Notes: generated by a model from the sequence alone, not told the origin. 64,000 bases of DNA from Pseudomonas sp. CCC3.1 (GCF_034347405.1 NZ_CP133778.1:434001-498000); one strand, 5' to 3'. Shown: positions 50,793-61,500, counted from the stretch's first letter. Program-made: numbers and translations.

Positions 50793-51452
50793 ATGCAAAG
50801 CCTGGACCTTAGTATCGTTGCGCCTTATTCCGAGTTGCTGGCGACGGGACTTGGCTGGACAGTGGTCATGTTCATCAGCTCCAGCCTATTGAGTTTGATT
50901 GCGGGGATAGCCTTTGCACTGATCGTGCTCTATGCCCCTAAACTTCTGGCGTTGCCCGTGCGCTTTATGACGTGGTTGTTGATGGGCACGCCACTGCTGC
51001 TTCAGTTGTATGTGATTTATTACGGACTGGTACAAGTTGGCATTGATATTCCAGCGCCGGTGGCCGGCATTATTGGGCTTAGTTTGCACTTTGCTGTTTA
51101 CAACGCCGACGTTATTCGTGCTGGCGTGTTATCCGTAGACCCTGGGCAGATCGAAGGTGCCCGGTCTATCGGCCTCAGCCGTGGACAGACGCAGCGCTAC
51201 ATCGTTGTGCCGCAAGCACTTCGCAAGACCATTGCGCCGCTCGGGAACAACCTGATAGTGCTGTTAAAAGACACGTCTCTGGTCTCTATCATCGGCATTG
51301 CCGAGTTGGTCTATAGCGCACAGCTTGCAGTGAGTGAAACGTACAGCCCGTTTGAGTTTTATCTGGCTGTTGCGGTTATTTATTATGCAGCCAACCTTGT
51401 TCTCGAAGCCGGCCTGCACCTTCTCGAAAAAAAGGTAGAGATGTCACGATGA
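50793..51452 (+). CDS. ABC transporter permease, polar amino acid type (second subunit)
   Basis: This 219-residue inner-membrane protein is the partner permease. It has five helices, the LLMGTPLLLQLYVIYYG segment and the EAA-type loop EGARSIGLSRGQTQRYIVVPQ. ATG 50793 (MQSLDLSIVAPYSELL) is chosen; the frame is open upstream but only inside the first permease gene. The stop overlaps the ATPase gene by four bases. Confidence 0.93.
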   Translation: MQSLDLSIVAPYSELLATGLGWTVVMFISSSLLSLIAGIAFALIVLYAPKLLALPVRFMTWLLMGTPLLLQLYVIYYGLVQVGIDIPAPVAGIIGLSLHFAVYNADVIRAGVLSVDPGQIEGARSIGLSRGQTQRYIVVPQALRKTIAPLGNNLIVLLKDTSLVSIIGIAELVYSAQLAVSETYSPFEFYLAVAVIYYAANLVLEAGLHLLEKKVEMSR

Positions 51453-52213
51453 TCAAAAAAGAATTCATGATTGAGGTCAAAGGCGCCCGCAAGGCCTATG
51501 GCGCACTTGAAGTACTCAAAGGCATCGATCTTTCTGTCTCTCGCGGACAGATCATCGCAATCATCGGCCCAAGTGGATCAGGAAAAAGCACGCTGCTGCG
51601 CTCAATCAATCACCTGGAAGTGCTAAACGACGGCGAAATATGGTTAGAGGGCGAGCAAGTCAATCGGCCTTTGAAAGGGCGTGCATTTGAACAGCACATT
51701 AATGCCGTGCGTCAGCAGATGGGGATGGTGTTTCAGCACTTCAATTTATTCCCGCACTTGACCGTCTATGAAAACATCGCCCTTGGCCCGGTAAAACTTA
51801 AAGGCCTTACGAAAAAGGCTTCGCGTGAGTTGGCCATGGATTACTTGGAGAAAGTGGGCTTGGCCAACAAGTTTGATGAATACCCGTCTCGCCTGTCCGG
51901 TGGGCAAAAACAGCGGGTTGCGATTGCCAGGGCCTTGGCGATGCAGCCCAAGGTGATGCTGTTCGACGAAGCCACATCGGCCCTGGACCCGGAGTTGGTT
52001 GAAGAGGTCAATCTGGTCATGAAACAGCTCGCGGCCGAGCACATGACCATGCTGATCGTCACCCACGAGATGCGCTTTGCAGGCGAAGTGGCCGACCGGA
52101 TTGTCTTCATGGACGGCGGCGTAGTCGTCGAGGAGGGCGCCCCGCAAGACATCCTGCAAAACCCTAGCCACGAACGAACCCGATCATTCTTGAAAAACCA
52201 CCTGCACGCGTAG
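51449..52213 (+). CDS. ABC transporter ATP-binding protein, polar amino acid type
   Basis: This 254-residue ATPase powers the importer. Walker A GPSGSGKST lies near residue 39, the signature LSGGQKQR near 148, and Walker B VMLFDEATSALDPE near 168; the switch region has the conserved His in VTHEM. The start may be ATG 51449 or ATG 51467 (MIEVKGARKAYG). It is the last gene of the fusion enzyme-importer unit. A weak GGGGCC/GGCCCT hairpin lies just downstream. Confidence 0.95.
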   Translation: MIKKEFMIEVKGARKAYGALEVLKGIDLSVSRGQIIAIIGPSGSGKSTLLRSINHLEVLNDGEIWLEGEQVNRPLKGRAFEQHINAVRQQMGMVFQHFNLFPHLTVYENIALGPVKLKGLTKKASRELAMDYLEKVGLANKFDEYPSRLSGGQKQRVAIARALAMQPKVMLFDEATSALDPELVEEVNLVMKQLAAEHMTMLIVTHEMRFAGEVADRIVFMDGGVVVEEGAPQDILQNPSHERTRSFLKNHLHA

Positions 52214-52399
52214 CAGGTGCCGAGCTTTGCGAGGTAACGGCTACTGGGGCCACCACGAGGCCCTCGTTAATTCTGTATTAATCCCTTTGCGACATTTTCC
52301 CTACACAGTCTCCTACATCCAGATCCAAGACCTGGGTGTAAACTGCGCGCCTTGTGACAGCGGCTAAACTCCATACATAACGTGGCAAAGGGAAGCGGG

Positions 52400-52909
52400 A
52401 TGACAGATGAAATGATACGACTGAGCCGTGAGAAGCGCTTTTTGGTCTTGCTCGGGCTTATCTGTCTGGCTTTGATTGGCGGCGCGTTGTACATGCAAAT
52501 CGTGCTCGGCGAAGCGCCGTGCCCGCTGTGCATCCTGCAACGCTACGCATTGTTGTTGATTGCGATCTTTGCCTTTATAGGCGCCGCAATGCCGACACGG
52601 CGCAGTCTCACGGTGTGTGAGGTGCTGGTGGTGCTGAGCGCCATTGGCGGTGTAGTCGCCGCCGGGCGCCATGTCTTTATCTTGGCGAACCCGGAAGTGA
52701 GCTGCGGCCTTGATGTACTGCAGCCGATTGTTGATGGTTTGCCGCTGGCGACGGTTTTCCCGCTGGGCTTTCAGGTCGACGGCTTCTGCTCCACCCCTTA
52801 TCCACCGGTATTCGGCCTGTCGTTGGCGCAGTGGGCGCTGGTGGCCTTTGTGCTGACCAGCGTGCTGGTGCCGTTGGGCATCTACCGCAATCGGAAAAAA
52901 CACAGCTGA
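52400..52909 (+). CDS. dsbB: disulfide bond formation protein B
   Basis: This 169-residue inner-membrane protein reoxidises the periplasmic oxidase DsbA and passes the electrons to ubiquinone. Four transmembrane helices are present. The first redox pair is CPLC at residues 41-44, and the second pair is Cys102 and Cys130 in the second periplasmic loop, so all four catalytic cysteines are present. ATG 52400 follows GGGAAG; the longer frame from 52382 lacks support. It lies upstream of the cyo operon but has its own terminator. Both proteins use the quinone pool. Confidence 0.94.
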   Translation: MTDEMIRLSREKRFLVLLGLICLALIGGALYMQIVLGEAPCPLCILQRYALLLIAIFAFIGAAMPTRRSLTVCEVLVVLSAIGGVVAAGRHVFILANPEVSCGLDVLQPIVDGLPLATVFPLGFQVDGFCSTPYPPVFGLSLAQWALVAFVLTSVLVPLGIYRNRKKHS

Positions 52910-52930
52910 GTTGTTAAATTTGGCTTGAGC

Positions 52931-52968
52931 CGCCCCGCACTTTTCCTGAGAATGCGGGGCGTTTTTTT
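52931..52968 (+). terminator. intrinsic terminator after dsbB
   Basis: CGCCCCGCA and TGCGGGGCG form a 9-bp G+C stem with a 13-base loop, followed by seven T. Confidence 0.9.
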
Positions 52969-53712
52969 GGCCTCGCAAAAATGTCAACAGGATGTGAATC
53001 CGCGCACTAAAGTTAGAGGGTGCTTGTGCGACATATTGTCACGCACAAAGTGTCGCAGAGGGCGTTTCCTGTAGGACACAAGCGCACAAACCGTTTTAGT
53101 CGGGTTTTATCGGCTAAGACTTTTTTTTGCGGATCAGGCGCTTGAAATTGCCCTTTGCCGGCTCAATGCAAATCGGCTGTAAGCCTCTTTGTTTGGGCGT
53201 TTGCAGGGTTTTGCGCCCCATATTGGTGCGCTAAAAAGGGCCGTATCAGGTGCGGGGGAGAGGCGTGCTACAGGCTGTTTGAGGAGCATGTCTGCCCGCG
53301 ATACGTAACAATAGTGAGGGATTGTTACTGGAACCGAGAAGAATTATTTCTGGATGAGACATGGTGTGTAGAGAGCTTCCTAACTACAATCGCCTGCACT
53401 GAACGTCCAGCCTGCTCGTCCCTGAGCCCAAGCGGGTAGTCGGCGGTCGCCTGGGCAGTTCATGACAGGTGTCCCGTGCGGCTTCCAGGTACTGGCAACC
53501 CTTCTAAGTTCTGCACCAAATGGAATTGGTCTGAGACAAGGCCATTGACCACGTATCGAATAAGAAATCACTGCTAGCCCGGGATTTGCGAATTCACCTG
53601 ATGGTGACGAGCAGGCATTTATTCAAGCCCGGAAAAGAGCCAACCCTTGGTAGGGCGAAGTGTTGGCGAAAAAAACCAACTGCATTGTGCAAGCTGTTTT
53701 AGAGGTCGTGAG
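52969..53712 (+). other. long region upstream of cyoA without a convincing gene
   Basis: About 740 bases separate the dsbB terminator from cyoA. Two dyads stand out: TGTGC-GACA-TAT-TGTC-A-CGCACA at 53025-53047, and GTAACAAT / ATTGTTAC at 53305-53328 with an 8-base spacer. An A-rich stretch (GCGAAAAAAACCAAC, about 53667-53681) lies near the start codon. A 94-codon frame from 53155 is Cys-rich and lacks a recognisable product, so it is not called as a gene. The region probably holds the cyo promoter, regulator sites and a long leader, possibly also a small RNA. Confidence 0.5.
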
Positions 53713-54651
53713 ATGACTAAAAAAAGGTACCCCAGACTCCTTGGCTTATTGCCACTTTTCGGCACGTTGCTGCTGGGAGGCTGCAATTGGACATTGCTCG
53801 ATCCGGTGGGGCAGGTAGGGATCGAAGAGCGGAATCTGATCATCACTGCAACATTGCTGATGCTTCTGGTCGTGGTCCCGGTCATCTTGATGACCCTGAT
53901 CTTCGCGTGGAAATATCGTGCGTCGAACAAAGACGCCACCTACGCACCGAAATGGTCGCACTCCACCAAGATCGAAGTTGTGATCTGGACTGTGCCAATT
54001 CTCATCATCATCGCCCTGGGCGTGATTACCTATAAGTCGACTCACGCGCTGGACCCATATCGTCCGCTCGAGTCTGACGTTAAGCCGATTACCATTGAAG
54101 TGGTTTCTCTGGACTGGAAGTGGGTGTTCATCTACCCGGAACAGGGCATCGCCACAGTCAACAAGATTGTGTTCCCGGCTAACACCCCGATCAATTTCCG
54201 CATTACCTCTGACGCTGTGATGAACTCGTTCTTCATCCCGGGTCTGGGCGGCCAGATCTACGCCATGGCCGGCATGACGACCAAGCTGCATTTGATTGCC
54301 AACAAAAACGCCGAAATGGATGGCATCTCTGCCAACTACAGCGGCGCGGGTTTCACTGGCATGAAATTCAAAGCGATCGCCACTTCTCAGGCTGACTTTG
54401 ACGCCTGGGTAAGTGAAGTCAAAGCGTCACCTAAACAGCTTGATAACGCTGAATACGCGGCCTTGACCAAACCTAGCCAGAACAACCCTGTTGAACTCTA
54501 TTCTTCGGTCACACCGAACCTGTTCCAGACCATCATCGACAAGTATGAAGGTATGAACCCAGGCAAGCCTGTGAAGCACGAGAAGAAAGAAGTGTCCGGG
54601 ACCGAAGGTTTGGACAACACCTCGAATTCAGCTGCCGGGGCAGAGGAGTAA
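53713..54651 (+). CDS. cyoA: cytochrome bo3 ubiquinol oxidase subunit II
   Basis: This 312-residue lipoprotein subunit helps form the quinol-oxidising part of the bo3 terminal oxidase. The signal sequence ends in the lipobox LLGGC (Cys about residue 24), and two transmembrane helices follow. The cupredoxin domain has VSLDWKWVFIYPEQGIATVN and FFIPGLGGQIYAMAGM. It lacks the two-Cys copper site of cytochrome c oxidases, as expected of a quinol oxidase. ATG 53713 (MTKKRYPRLLG) is preferred over 53647. It is the first gene of cyoABCDE. Confidence 0.96.
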   Translation: MTKKRYPRLLGLLPLFGTLLLGGCNWTLLDPVGQVGIEERNLIITATLLMLLVVVPVILMTLIFAWKYRASNKDATYAPKWSHSTKIEVVIWTVPILIIIALGVITYKSTHALDPYRPLESDVKPITIEVVSLDWKWVFIYPEQGIATVNKIVFPANTPINFRITSDAVMNSFFIPGLGGQIYAMAGMTTKLHLIANKNAEMDGISANYSGAGFTGMKFKAIATSQADFDAWVSEVKASPKQLDNAEYAALTKPSQNNPVELYSSVTPNLFQTIIDKYEGMNPGKPVKHEKKEVSGTEGLDNTSNSAAGAEE

Positions 54652-54654
54652 ACG

Positions 54655-56679
54655 ATGTTAGGTAAATTAAGTCTGGACGCCATACCGTTCCACGAGCCGA
54701 TAGTGATGGTTACCGTCGCTATGATTCTGCTCGGCGGGTTGGCGCTCGTCGCTGGTATTACGTATTTCAAAAAGTGGACCTACCTGTGGACCGAATGGCT
54801 AACGTCAGTCGACCACAAGAAGATTGGCGTGATGTACATCATCGTCGCCATGATCATGTTGCTGCGCGGCTTTGCCGACGCCGTCATGATGCGTACCCAG
54901 TTGGCCATGGCCACCGAGGGTTCGCCGGGCTACTTGCCTCCTGAACACTATGACCAGATCTTCACCGCTCACGGTGTGATCATGATCATCTTCATGGCGA
55001 TGCCATTCTTCACCGGCCTGATGAACCTTGCAGTGCCGCTGCAGATCGGCGCACGTGACGTTGCCTATCCATTCCTGAACTCCCTGAGCTTCTGGCTGCT
55101 GGTGTCCGGTGTGGTACTGGTTAACCTGTCGCTGGGCGTCGGCGAGTTCGCCAAGACCGGTTGGGTTGCGTATCCGCCGCTGTCGGGCTTGCAGTACAGT
55201 CCGGGCGTGGGTGTCGACTACTACATCTGGGCGCTACAGCTATCGGGGTTAGGTACGACGTTAACCGGGGTTAACTTCCTGGCGACCGTGCTGAAAATGC
55301 GTGCTCCAGGCATGAAACTGATGGACATGCCGATCTTCACCTGGACCTGCACCTGGGCAAACGTTCTGATCGTGGCTTCGTTCCCGATCCTGACCGCTAC
55401 CCTGGCGCTGCTGACACTTGACCGTTACATGGATTTCCACATTTTCACCAATGAACTTGGTGGCAATCCAATGATGTACGTGAACTTGTTCTGGGCGTGG
55501 GGTCACCCTGAGGTTTATATCCTCATCCTGCCAGCGTTCGGGATCTTCTCTGAAGTCATCTCGACCTTCACCGGCAAGCGTCTGTTCGGTCACCACTCGA
55601 TGGTCTACGCCTCTGGCGCGATCTCGGTGCTGGGCTTCATGGTTTGGTTGCACCACTTCTTCACCATGGGTTCGGGTGCAAGCGTCAACGCCTTCTTCGG
55701 TCTGGCGACGATGCTGATTTCCATCCCGACGGGTGTGAAGCTATTTAACTGGCTATTCACCATCTACCGTGGCCGTCTGCGTTTCACCAGCCAGGTTCTC
55801 TGGACCCTGGGCTTCATGGTGACCTTCGCCATCGGTGGTATGACCGGCGTACTGCTGGCCATCCCGGGTGCTGACTTCGTCCTGCACAACAGCCTGTTTG
55901 TAATTGCTCACTTCCACAACGTGATCATCGGCGGCGCCGTATTCGGCTACATCGCTGGTTTCAGCTTCTACTTCCCTAAAGCGTTCGGCTTCAAGCTGCA
56001 CGAAGGTTGGGGCAAGGCAGCATTCTGGTTCTGGATCGTCGGCTTCTTCGTTGCTTTCATGCCGCTCTATGCACTGGGCTTCATGGGCATGACGCGTCGT
56101 CTGAACGCCACTACCAACCCTGAGTGGGTGCCTTACCTGTACGTTGCTGCGGTCGGTGCTGCACTGATTGCCGTTGGTATTGCTTGCCAGTTGATCCAGC
56201 TGTACGTGTCGGTACGTGACCGTAACAAACCAGAGAACGCCTGCGAGTTTGGCGACCCATGGAATGGCCACACCCTGGAATGGTCGACTTCGTCGCCACC
56301 TCCGTTCTACAACTTCGCTGTTGTGCCAACCGTAAACGGCATTGACCCGTTCACCGAGGCCAAAGAGGACGGTACTGCGTACAAGGTTCCGGCCAAGTAC
56401 TCGCCGATCCACATGCCTAACAACACCGCTACCGGTTTGGTAATGGGCATGCTGCTGACCGTATTCGGTTTCGCAATGATCTGGCACATCTGGTGGTTGG
56501 CGATCATCAGCCTGGTTGGCACCGTAGGGTATTTCGTCCTGCACGCTGCCCGTGATGACCAAGGCTACATGGTGCCGGTGGAAACCATCGAACGCATCGA
56601 AGCCGAGCAGCACAAGCGTCTGTTGGCCGCCAAAGCAATACCGGCTGACCGTGTTGAAACCAAGTTGGGACAGGCATAA
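54655..56679 (+). CDS. cyoB: cytochrome bo3 ubiquinol oxidase subunit I
   Basis: This 674-residue subunit holds haem b, haem o3 and CuB, where oxygen is reduced and protons are pumped. The HPEVYILILPAFG motif (CuB His and cross-linked Tyr), the LHHFFTMG pair and the FHNVIIGG helix with the haem ligands are all visible. About 15 transmembrane helices are expected. It starts three bases after cyoA and ends three bases before cyoC. Confidence 0.98.
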   Translation: MLGKLSLDAIPFHEPIVMVTVAMILLGGLALVAGITYFKKWTYLWTEWLTSVDHKKIGVMYIIVAMIMLLRGFADAVMMRTQLAMATEGSPGYLPPEHYDQIFTAHGVIMIIFMAMPFFTGLMNLAVPLQIGARDVAYPFLNSLSFWLLVSGVVLVNLSLGVGEFAKTGWVAYPPLSGLQYSPGVGVDYYIWALQLSGLGTTLTGVNFLATVLKMRAPGMKLMDMPIFTWTCTWANVLIVASFPILTATLALLTLDRYMDFHIFTNELGGNPMMYVNLFWAWGHPEVYILILPAFGIFSEVISTFTGKRLFGHHSMVYASGAISVLGFMVWLHHFFTMGSGASVNAFFGLATMLISIPTGVKLFNWLFTIYRGRLRFTSQVLWTLGFMVTFAIGGMTGVLLAIPGADFVLHNSLFVIAHFHNVIIGGAVFGYIAGFSFYFPKAFGFKLHEGWGKAAFWFWIVGFFVAFMPLYALGFMGMTRRLNATTNPEWVPYLYVAAVGAALIAVGIACQLIQLYVSVRDRNKPENACEFGDPWNGHTLEWSTSSPPPFYNFAVVPTVNGIDPFTEAKEDGTAYKVPAKYSPIHMPNNTATGLVMGMLLTVFGFAMIWHIWWLAIISLVGTVGYFVLHAARDDQGYMVPVETIERIEAEQHKRLLAAKAIPADRVETKLGQA

Positions 56680-56682
56680 ACC

Positions 56683-57309
56683 ATGTCGAATATAGCGACC
56701 AATGCTGGACACGCTCATGGCCACGACCATGAGCACGATGAGCACCACCACGACGCGGGCGAGACAACCGTATTTGGTTTCTGGCTCTACCTGATGACCG
56801 ACTGCATCATCTTTGCATCGCTCTTCGCGGTATACGCAGTACTGGTAGGTAACGTAGCCGGTGGCCCGTCGGGCCACGACATCTTCGAACTGCCGTACGT
56901 GCTGGGTGAAACCGCACTGCTGTTGTTCAGTTCGATCACGTATGGCTTTGCCATGCTGGCGTTCTACAAAGGTAACAAGCGCCAGGTTCTGACCTGGCTG
57001 GGCATTACCTTCCTGCTGGGTGCCGGCTTCATCGGCATGGAAATCAACGAGTTCCACCTGTTGATCTCCGAGGGCTACGGCCCGCACCGCAGCGGCTTCC
57101 TGTCAGCGTTCTTCACTCTGGTCGGCACCCACGGTCTGCACGTGACCTGTGGTCTGATCTGGATGGCGATCATGATGTATCAGGTGCAGAAAAAAGGCCT
57201 GACCTCGACCAACAAAACGCGTCTGAGCTGCCTGAGCTTGTTCTGGCACTTCCTGGACGTGGTGTGGATCTGCGTATTCACCGTTGTTTATCTGATGGGG
57301 ACTCTGTAA
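56683..57309 (+). CDS. cyoC: cytochrome bo3 ubiquinol oxidase subunit III
   Basis: This 208-residue membrane subunit stabilises the oxidase. A His-rich N-terminus (GHAHGHDHEHDEHHHDAG) precedes five transmembrane helices with MEINEFHLLISEGYGP and TLVGTHGLHVTCGLIW. The His-rich tail is not universal in the family and could bind metal. The stop is directly followed by cyoD. Confidence 0.97.
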   Translation: MSNIATNAGHAHGHDHEHDEHHHDAGETTVFGFWLYLMTDCIIFASLFAVYAVLVGNVAGGPSGHDIFELPYVLGETALLLFSSITYGFAMLAFYKGNKRQVLTWLGITFLLGAGFIGMEINEFHLLISEGYGPHRSGFLSAFFTLVGTHGLHVTCGLIWMAIMMYQVQKKGLTSTNKTRLSCLSLFWHFLDVVWICVFTVVYLMGTL

Positions 57310-57636
57310 ATGGCTAACGCACATTCTGACGGCGCGAACCACGGCAGCGTGAAGTCCTACGCAACTGGCTTCATTTTGTCGGTGATCCTGACCGCAATTC
57401 CGTTTTGGCTGGTGATGAACCCAATCCTGGCTAAATCGACCACCCTGGCGATCGTGCTGTTGACCGCAGTGATCCAGGTTGTTGTTCACCTGGTGTACTT
57501 CCTGCACATGGACCGTTCGCCAGAACAACGCAACAGTGTTGCAGCGCTGGTGTTCTCGGCGCTGGTGATTGTCCTGCTGGTGGGCTTGTCCCTGTGGATT
57601 ATGTTCAGCATCCACGCTGAAATGATGGCGAAGTGA
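57310..57636 (+). CDS. cyoD: cytochrome bo3 ubiquinol oxidase subunit IV
   Basis: This 108-residue subunit has three transmembrane helices and assists oxidase assembly. VIQVVVHLVYFLHMDRSPEQ is the family signature. It begins on the base after the cyoC stop and ends ten bases before cyoE. Confidence 0.96.
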   Translation: MANAHSDGANHGSVKSYATGFILSVILTAIPFWLVMNPILAKSTTLAIVLLTAVIQVVVHLVYFLHMDRSPEQRNSVAALVFSALVIVLLVGLSLWIMFSIHAEMMAK

Positions 57637-57646
57637 GGTAAACCCG

Positions 57647-58534
57647 ATGTCCTTTAAGCACTTTATCCAAATCACCAAACCGGGGATCATTTTCGGTAAC
57701 GTGCTTTCTGTGGCAGGCGGGTTCTTCCTGGCCTCGAAGGGGCATTTTGATCTTGCCCTCTTCCTGGCCGCGGTGATCGGCACCTCCTTGGTGGTTGCGT
57801 CTGGTTGCGTGTTTAACAACTGCATCGACCGTGACATCGACATCAAGATGGACCGCACCAAAAATCGCGTACTGGTTCAAGGCCTCATCTCCCTCAAAGT
57901 GGCGTTGATTTACGCCACCTTGCTGGGGGTTGCAGGGCTTGTGCTGCTGTATCGCGTGGCCAACCCGCTGGCGGCATTTTTCGCCGCGATTGGCTTCGTG
58001 ATCTACGTGGGTTTGTACAGCCTGTACTTCAAGCGCAAGTCGGTTCACGGCACGCTTATCGGCAGCCTGTCTGGTGCAATGCCGCCCGTCATTGGTTACG
58101 TTGCAGTGAGCAATCACTTCGACATGGCCGCACTGACTTTGCTGGTGATGTTCAGCCTGTGGCAGATGCCGCATTCCTACGCCATCGCGATCTTCCGCTT
58201 CAACGATTACCTGGCTGCATCGATTCCGGTGTTGCCAGTGAAGCGCGGGATCAAGGTAGCCAAGAAGCACATCCTGCTCTACATCCTCGCGTTCCTGATC
58301 GCGACCCTGATGCTCACCCTCGGCGGTTACGCCGGCATGAGCTATATGGCCGTGGCAGCTGCGATGGGCATGTACTGGCTGTACATGGCGTGGACTGGCT
58401 ACAAAGCGGTCGACGACAAGGTGTGGGCACGCAAGCTGTTCGTGTTCTCCATCTTCACCATCACCGCCCTGAGCGTCATGATGTCCCTGGACTTCAAAGT
58501 GCCGAGTGAGTTGTTACTGACCTACGCGCACTGA
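57647..58534 (+). CDS. cyoE: protohaem IX farnesyltransferase (haem O synthase)
   Basis: This 295-residue membrane enzyme makes haem O from haem B and farnesyl diphosphate, the cofactor of the bo3 oxidase. The prenyltransferase Asp motif appears as NNCIDRDIDIKMDRT, and nine hydrophobic helices follow, with the HSYAIAIFRFNDY second motif. It closes the cyoABCDE operon and is followed by a strong terminator. A second copy, ctaB, may exist elsewhere in the genome. Confidence 0.97.
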   Translation: MSFKHFIQITKPGIIFGNVLSVAGGFFLASKGHFDLALFLAAVIGTSLVVASGCVFNNCIDRDIDIKMDRTKNRVLVQGLISLKVALIYATLLGVAGLVLLYRVANPLAAFFAAIGFVIYVGLYSLYFKRKSVHGTLIGSLSGAMPPVIGYVAVSNHFDMAALTLLVMFSLWQMPHSYAIAIFRFNDYLAASIPVLPVKRGIKVAKKHILLYILAFLIATLMLTLGGYAGMSYMAVAAAMGMYWLYMAWTGYKAVDDKVWARKLFVFSIFTITALSVMMSLDFKVPSELLLTYAH

Positions 58535-58547
58535 TAAAGCCAGACTG

Positions 58548-58585
58548 AAAAAAACCGCCCTTTGATAAAAAGGGCGGTTTTTTTC
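58548..58585. terminator. bidirectional terminator between cyoE and the toxin gene
   Basis: AAAAACCGCCCTTT and AAAGGGCGGTTTTT pair around a short GATAA-type loop, with T-runs on both strands. It can end the cyo operon and the convergent toxin gene, whose stop is at 58599. Confidence 0.9.
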
Positions 58586-58598
58586 GTTTTACAGGGCA

Positions 58599-61500
58599 TT
58601 AAGCCCAAGAATGTTCGTTTCCAACTTGGATAATGTATTTAGTTGCAAACGGGAAGTAGTGGTTGGTGCAGTCAATCGCGTGTTTGTGATGCACGAGGTC
58701 ATAGATACCTTGTGTCTGGAATGTGCTGTACTTGGGCATCAACTGAAACACCGTTCTATACACGTCGGGTACTTTTTCGATCAACACATCATTCATCAGG
58801 GTGGGGCCGGTGAGTTGAAAGTATTTCTTATGATAGGTTTTGAAATCGGCCTGGTTTTTGATCAATGCTTCACCCGTCAGGGTCTTATCCAGCACGGGCT
58901 TGGGCTGTAAGTAAAAAGCCTTGTTGTCTAGAAAACGCTTATGCATTTCGGCAGAGATGGCGGTTAACAGGTTATTGTTCGGATGTGATGCGAAGTGGCT
59001 GGTGTTATAGCCTTCAAAATCCACCATTTTTTCCGTGACGATGCCACCTAACAAAAGGTCATGCGGCGCTGCTTTAATACCGTCTGCAACGAGTGGGATG
59101 ATCAATACATCATCCAGGTCCAGATATAGGCCGCCGTAATGGTTGATCAATGGAAAGCGCATCACGTCGCTGGCCGCAGACCAGGTTTTATGTTCGGCCT
59201 CTACAATGCTTGTGTATTGCTCGGCGTTCGAACTGTTTTTGAACACTTCGTAAAAAGCTTCCTCTTTGATGTTCGAGAGTTGCAATTTGGGTGCGTGTAT
59301 CGCACAGGTCAATTTTATGCTTTCGAACAGAGCGGGACTGACATCAAGGTGCAAGGTCGAGGTGAACTCAGAAGACAGCCTCAAGTTTTGAGCAATGATA
59401 TTAATCAAATGGTTACCCGGTGCCTGGGTGCCGATCCAGAGGTAGTGAATTTGATTCGCAATGGCCACTGGGTTTTCAGGCAGTTGAGGTAATTGAGGCA
59501 GGGTAAAGGGCACAAGCTTTTTGGGCGGCGGCAGTGACGACTTAACGGCGTTTAAGGTTTCAATACTGCCTTTCTGCCATCTTCCCTCAGTATTGCGCCA
59601 AACCGGATCGCCGAAGGTCATATCAACTTCTGCGCGTGTCCCGCGTATTGGCCGCAGGATACGTTCACGCCAATGACCAAGGTGGGCGTCAAACGTCACT
59701 GGAACCATGTAGTTGTCCAGCTCAATTGTATATTCGGGCTTGTGCCCAAGTGGATTGAGATTAGTCACTTCATCCATGGGGACATTCAAGCTGCGTTGAA
59801 AGAATGTGACGGTCGAGGATGTTTCCATGCCTCCTGCCAGTCCGCCACGGGCAAGTTCCCATAGGTTTTCAGCCGCGTTGAAGTGAACCTCCGGGCCTAT
59901 GACAGTGCCCTTATATAGCTTCAATGAGTCACTGTCAGACGTGCGAGTTACTGCAAATATATTCCCCTGCATTTTTATGTAGTTTAATCCCGCCACTTGG
60001 TAAGTGTTATCGACCTGCAGTGCACTGGACAAGTCAACATCGTCGATATGAAATTGATGCTGTTGGGCAATGTTCAGCTTTCGTAAACCCCAGGAAAAAT
60101 CTGGGTTGAATGGAACCAGAGGTGGACTGACGAGGGGGCTGTTAAGTATTTTTTGCTGAATCAAAGGGGCCGTCAAAAATGAGGGATAAGCGGCCTCGGG
60201 GTTCAGTGTGGTTTTAAGTTCTACCAATGCAATCACGTTATTCAGCGACTTACCGGCTTGCAGTTTGCGCTGAATGAATGCCACCCCTTTGAGCCCGCCT
60301 CGGAACAAAAGCCCCGCCAGTGCCAAGGGGTTGGCGGCAGAAATCAATCCTTTGCCCAGCGTCGTGGCAAAGGCTCTGCTCGCATAAAGCGCTTTCATGG
60401 ACGTCAGTGCAAACCTGGATACGCCGAACGAGGTACTGCGCACCACAATCTTGCCCAGTGAGATTGAAGCTCTAAACCCGCTATAAGCTGCTTTACCGAA
60501 GGGCACAACAAACGACAGTACTTCCAGGGCGCCAAATATCACGGTCCATGCGCTCACGTTCTTGCTCTCGATGTCTCGATACAGGGAGTAGAACGGAATA
60601 ATGACTCTGAAAATGGCTTCGGTTCGGCCGACCAACTCATCTTTGTACAACTCGTAAGGCGTGGTGTCCTTAAATGCGGGGCGAAGGCTCGCTAGGCTCT
60701 GGCTGAAGATTGAGTCGATCAGCTTCTCGCACAGTTGGTGCACACGCACCTCCTCGCTGATCCCGGCCGGGTTATTCCAGGTAAAGCTCAACTTCAGTGC
60801 TGGCGTGACTTTCAGAGCACCGGGCGTGCCTGTCAGGTAGGCTTCTTGGTCAAGTTCAGGTACGCCAGTGACGTACTGCTTTGCATCGGTCGGTGCCCAG
60901 TCATCAGAGTCAAACAGGACCCGTGCGTTGCCCGCGGCCCTTATCTTCCTGATGGTCCCGGAAGGGCAAAACACTTCATAAAAGTCGGTGGTTTGCGGGG
61001 CTGTTGAAAAGGCCAGCACGCCATAGAAACCTGGTACTTCTGTGCCCTCAACCGTGAACGATACCCTCAGGAAATAATCGGCATTGAGCAGGTCGCGACG
61101 CAGCTCGGGGGTTAAGTCATTGATCGCTTGTTTGAGCAACACCATCAGAGCTGCGTTGTATTTTTGTTGAAATGCATCGAACTGTTCATTGAACGCTTTC
61201 AACAGCGTGCAACCTCCCAATCCCTTGGATTCGAAGCCCAGCACGCTGTCGGTGAAGGCGCGGTCCTGCCCGCAGGTCATGTACCGCTCCAGCAAAGACA
61301 TGCTCATGTGTCGGCCGCGAGTTTTGAAACCGGGGACGAAGTATTCATGAACTTCAGCTTCAGTAAACGGCCTTTTCTTGTGCACATTGATGAGCGGGAG
61401 TTGCTCTGACAATTGCTGAAGTGCCATTTTTTTGCGATCCGGCGGGAGCTGCACCAGAGTCGTCATGGCCGAGGCCTGTTGCTCTTCAAGGTCGTTGACG

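Noticed and set aside
53155..53439. 94-codon Cys-rich frame upstream of cyoA
   Set aside because: It has no clear ribosome binding site and scattered Cys without a motif. It covers the 8-bp hairpin at 53305-53328, so it is more likely non-coding leader.
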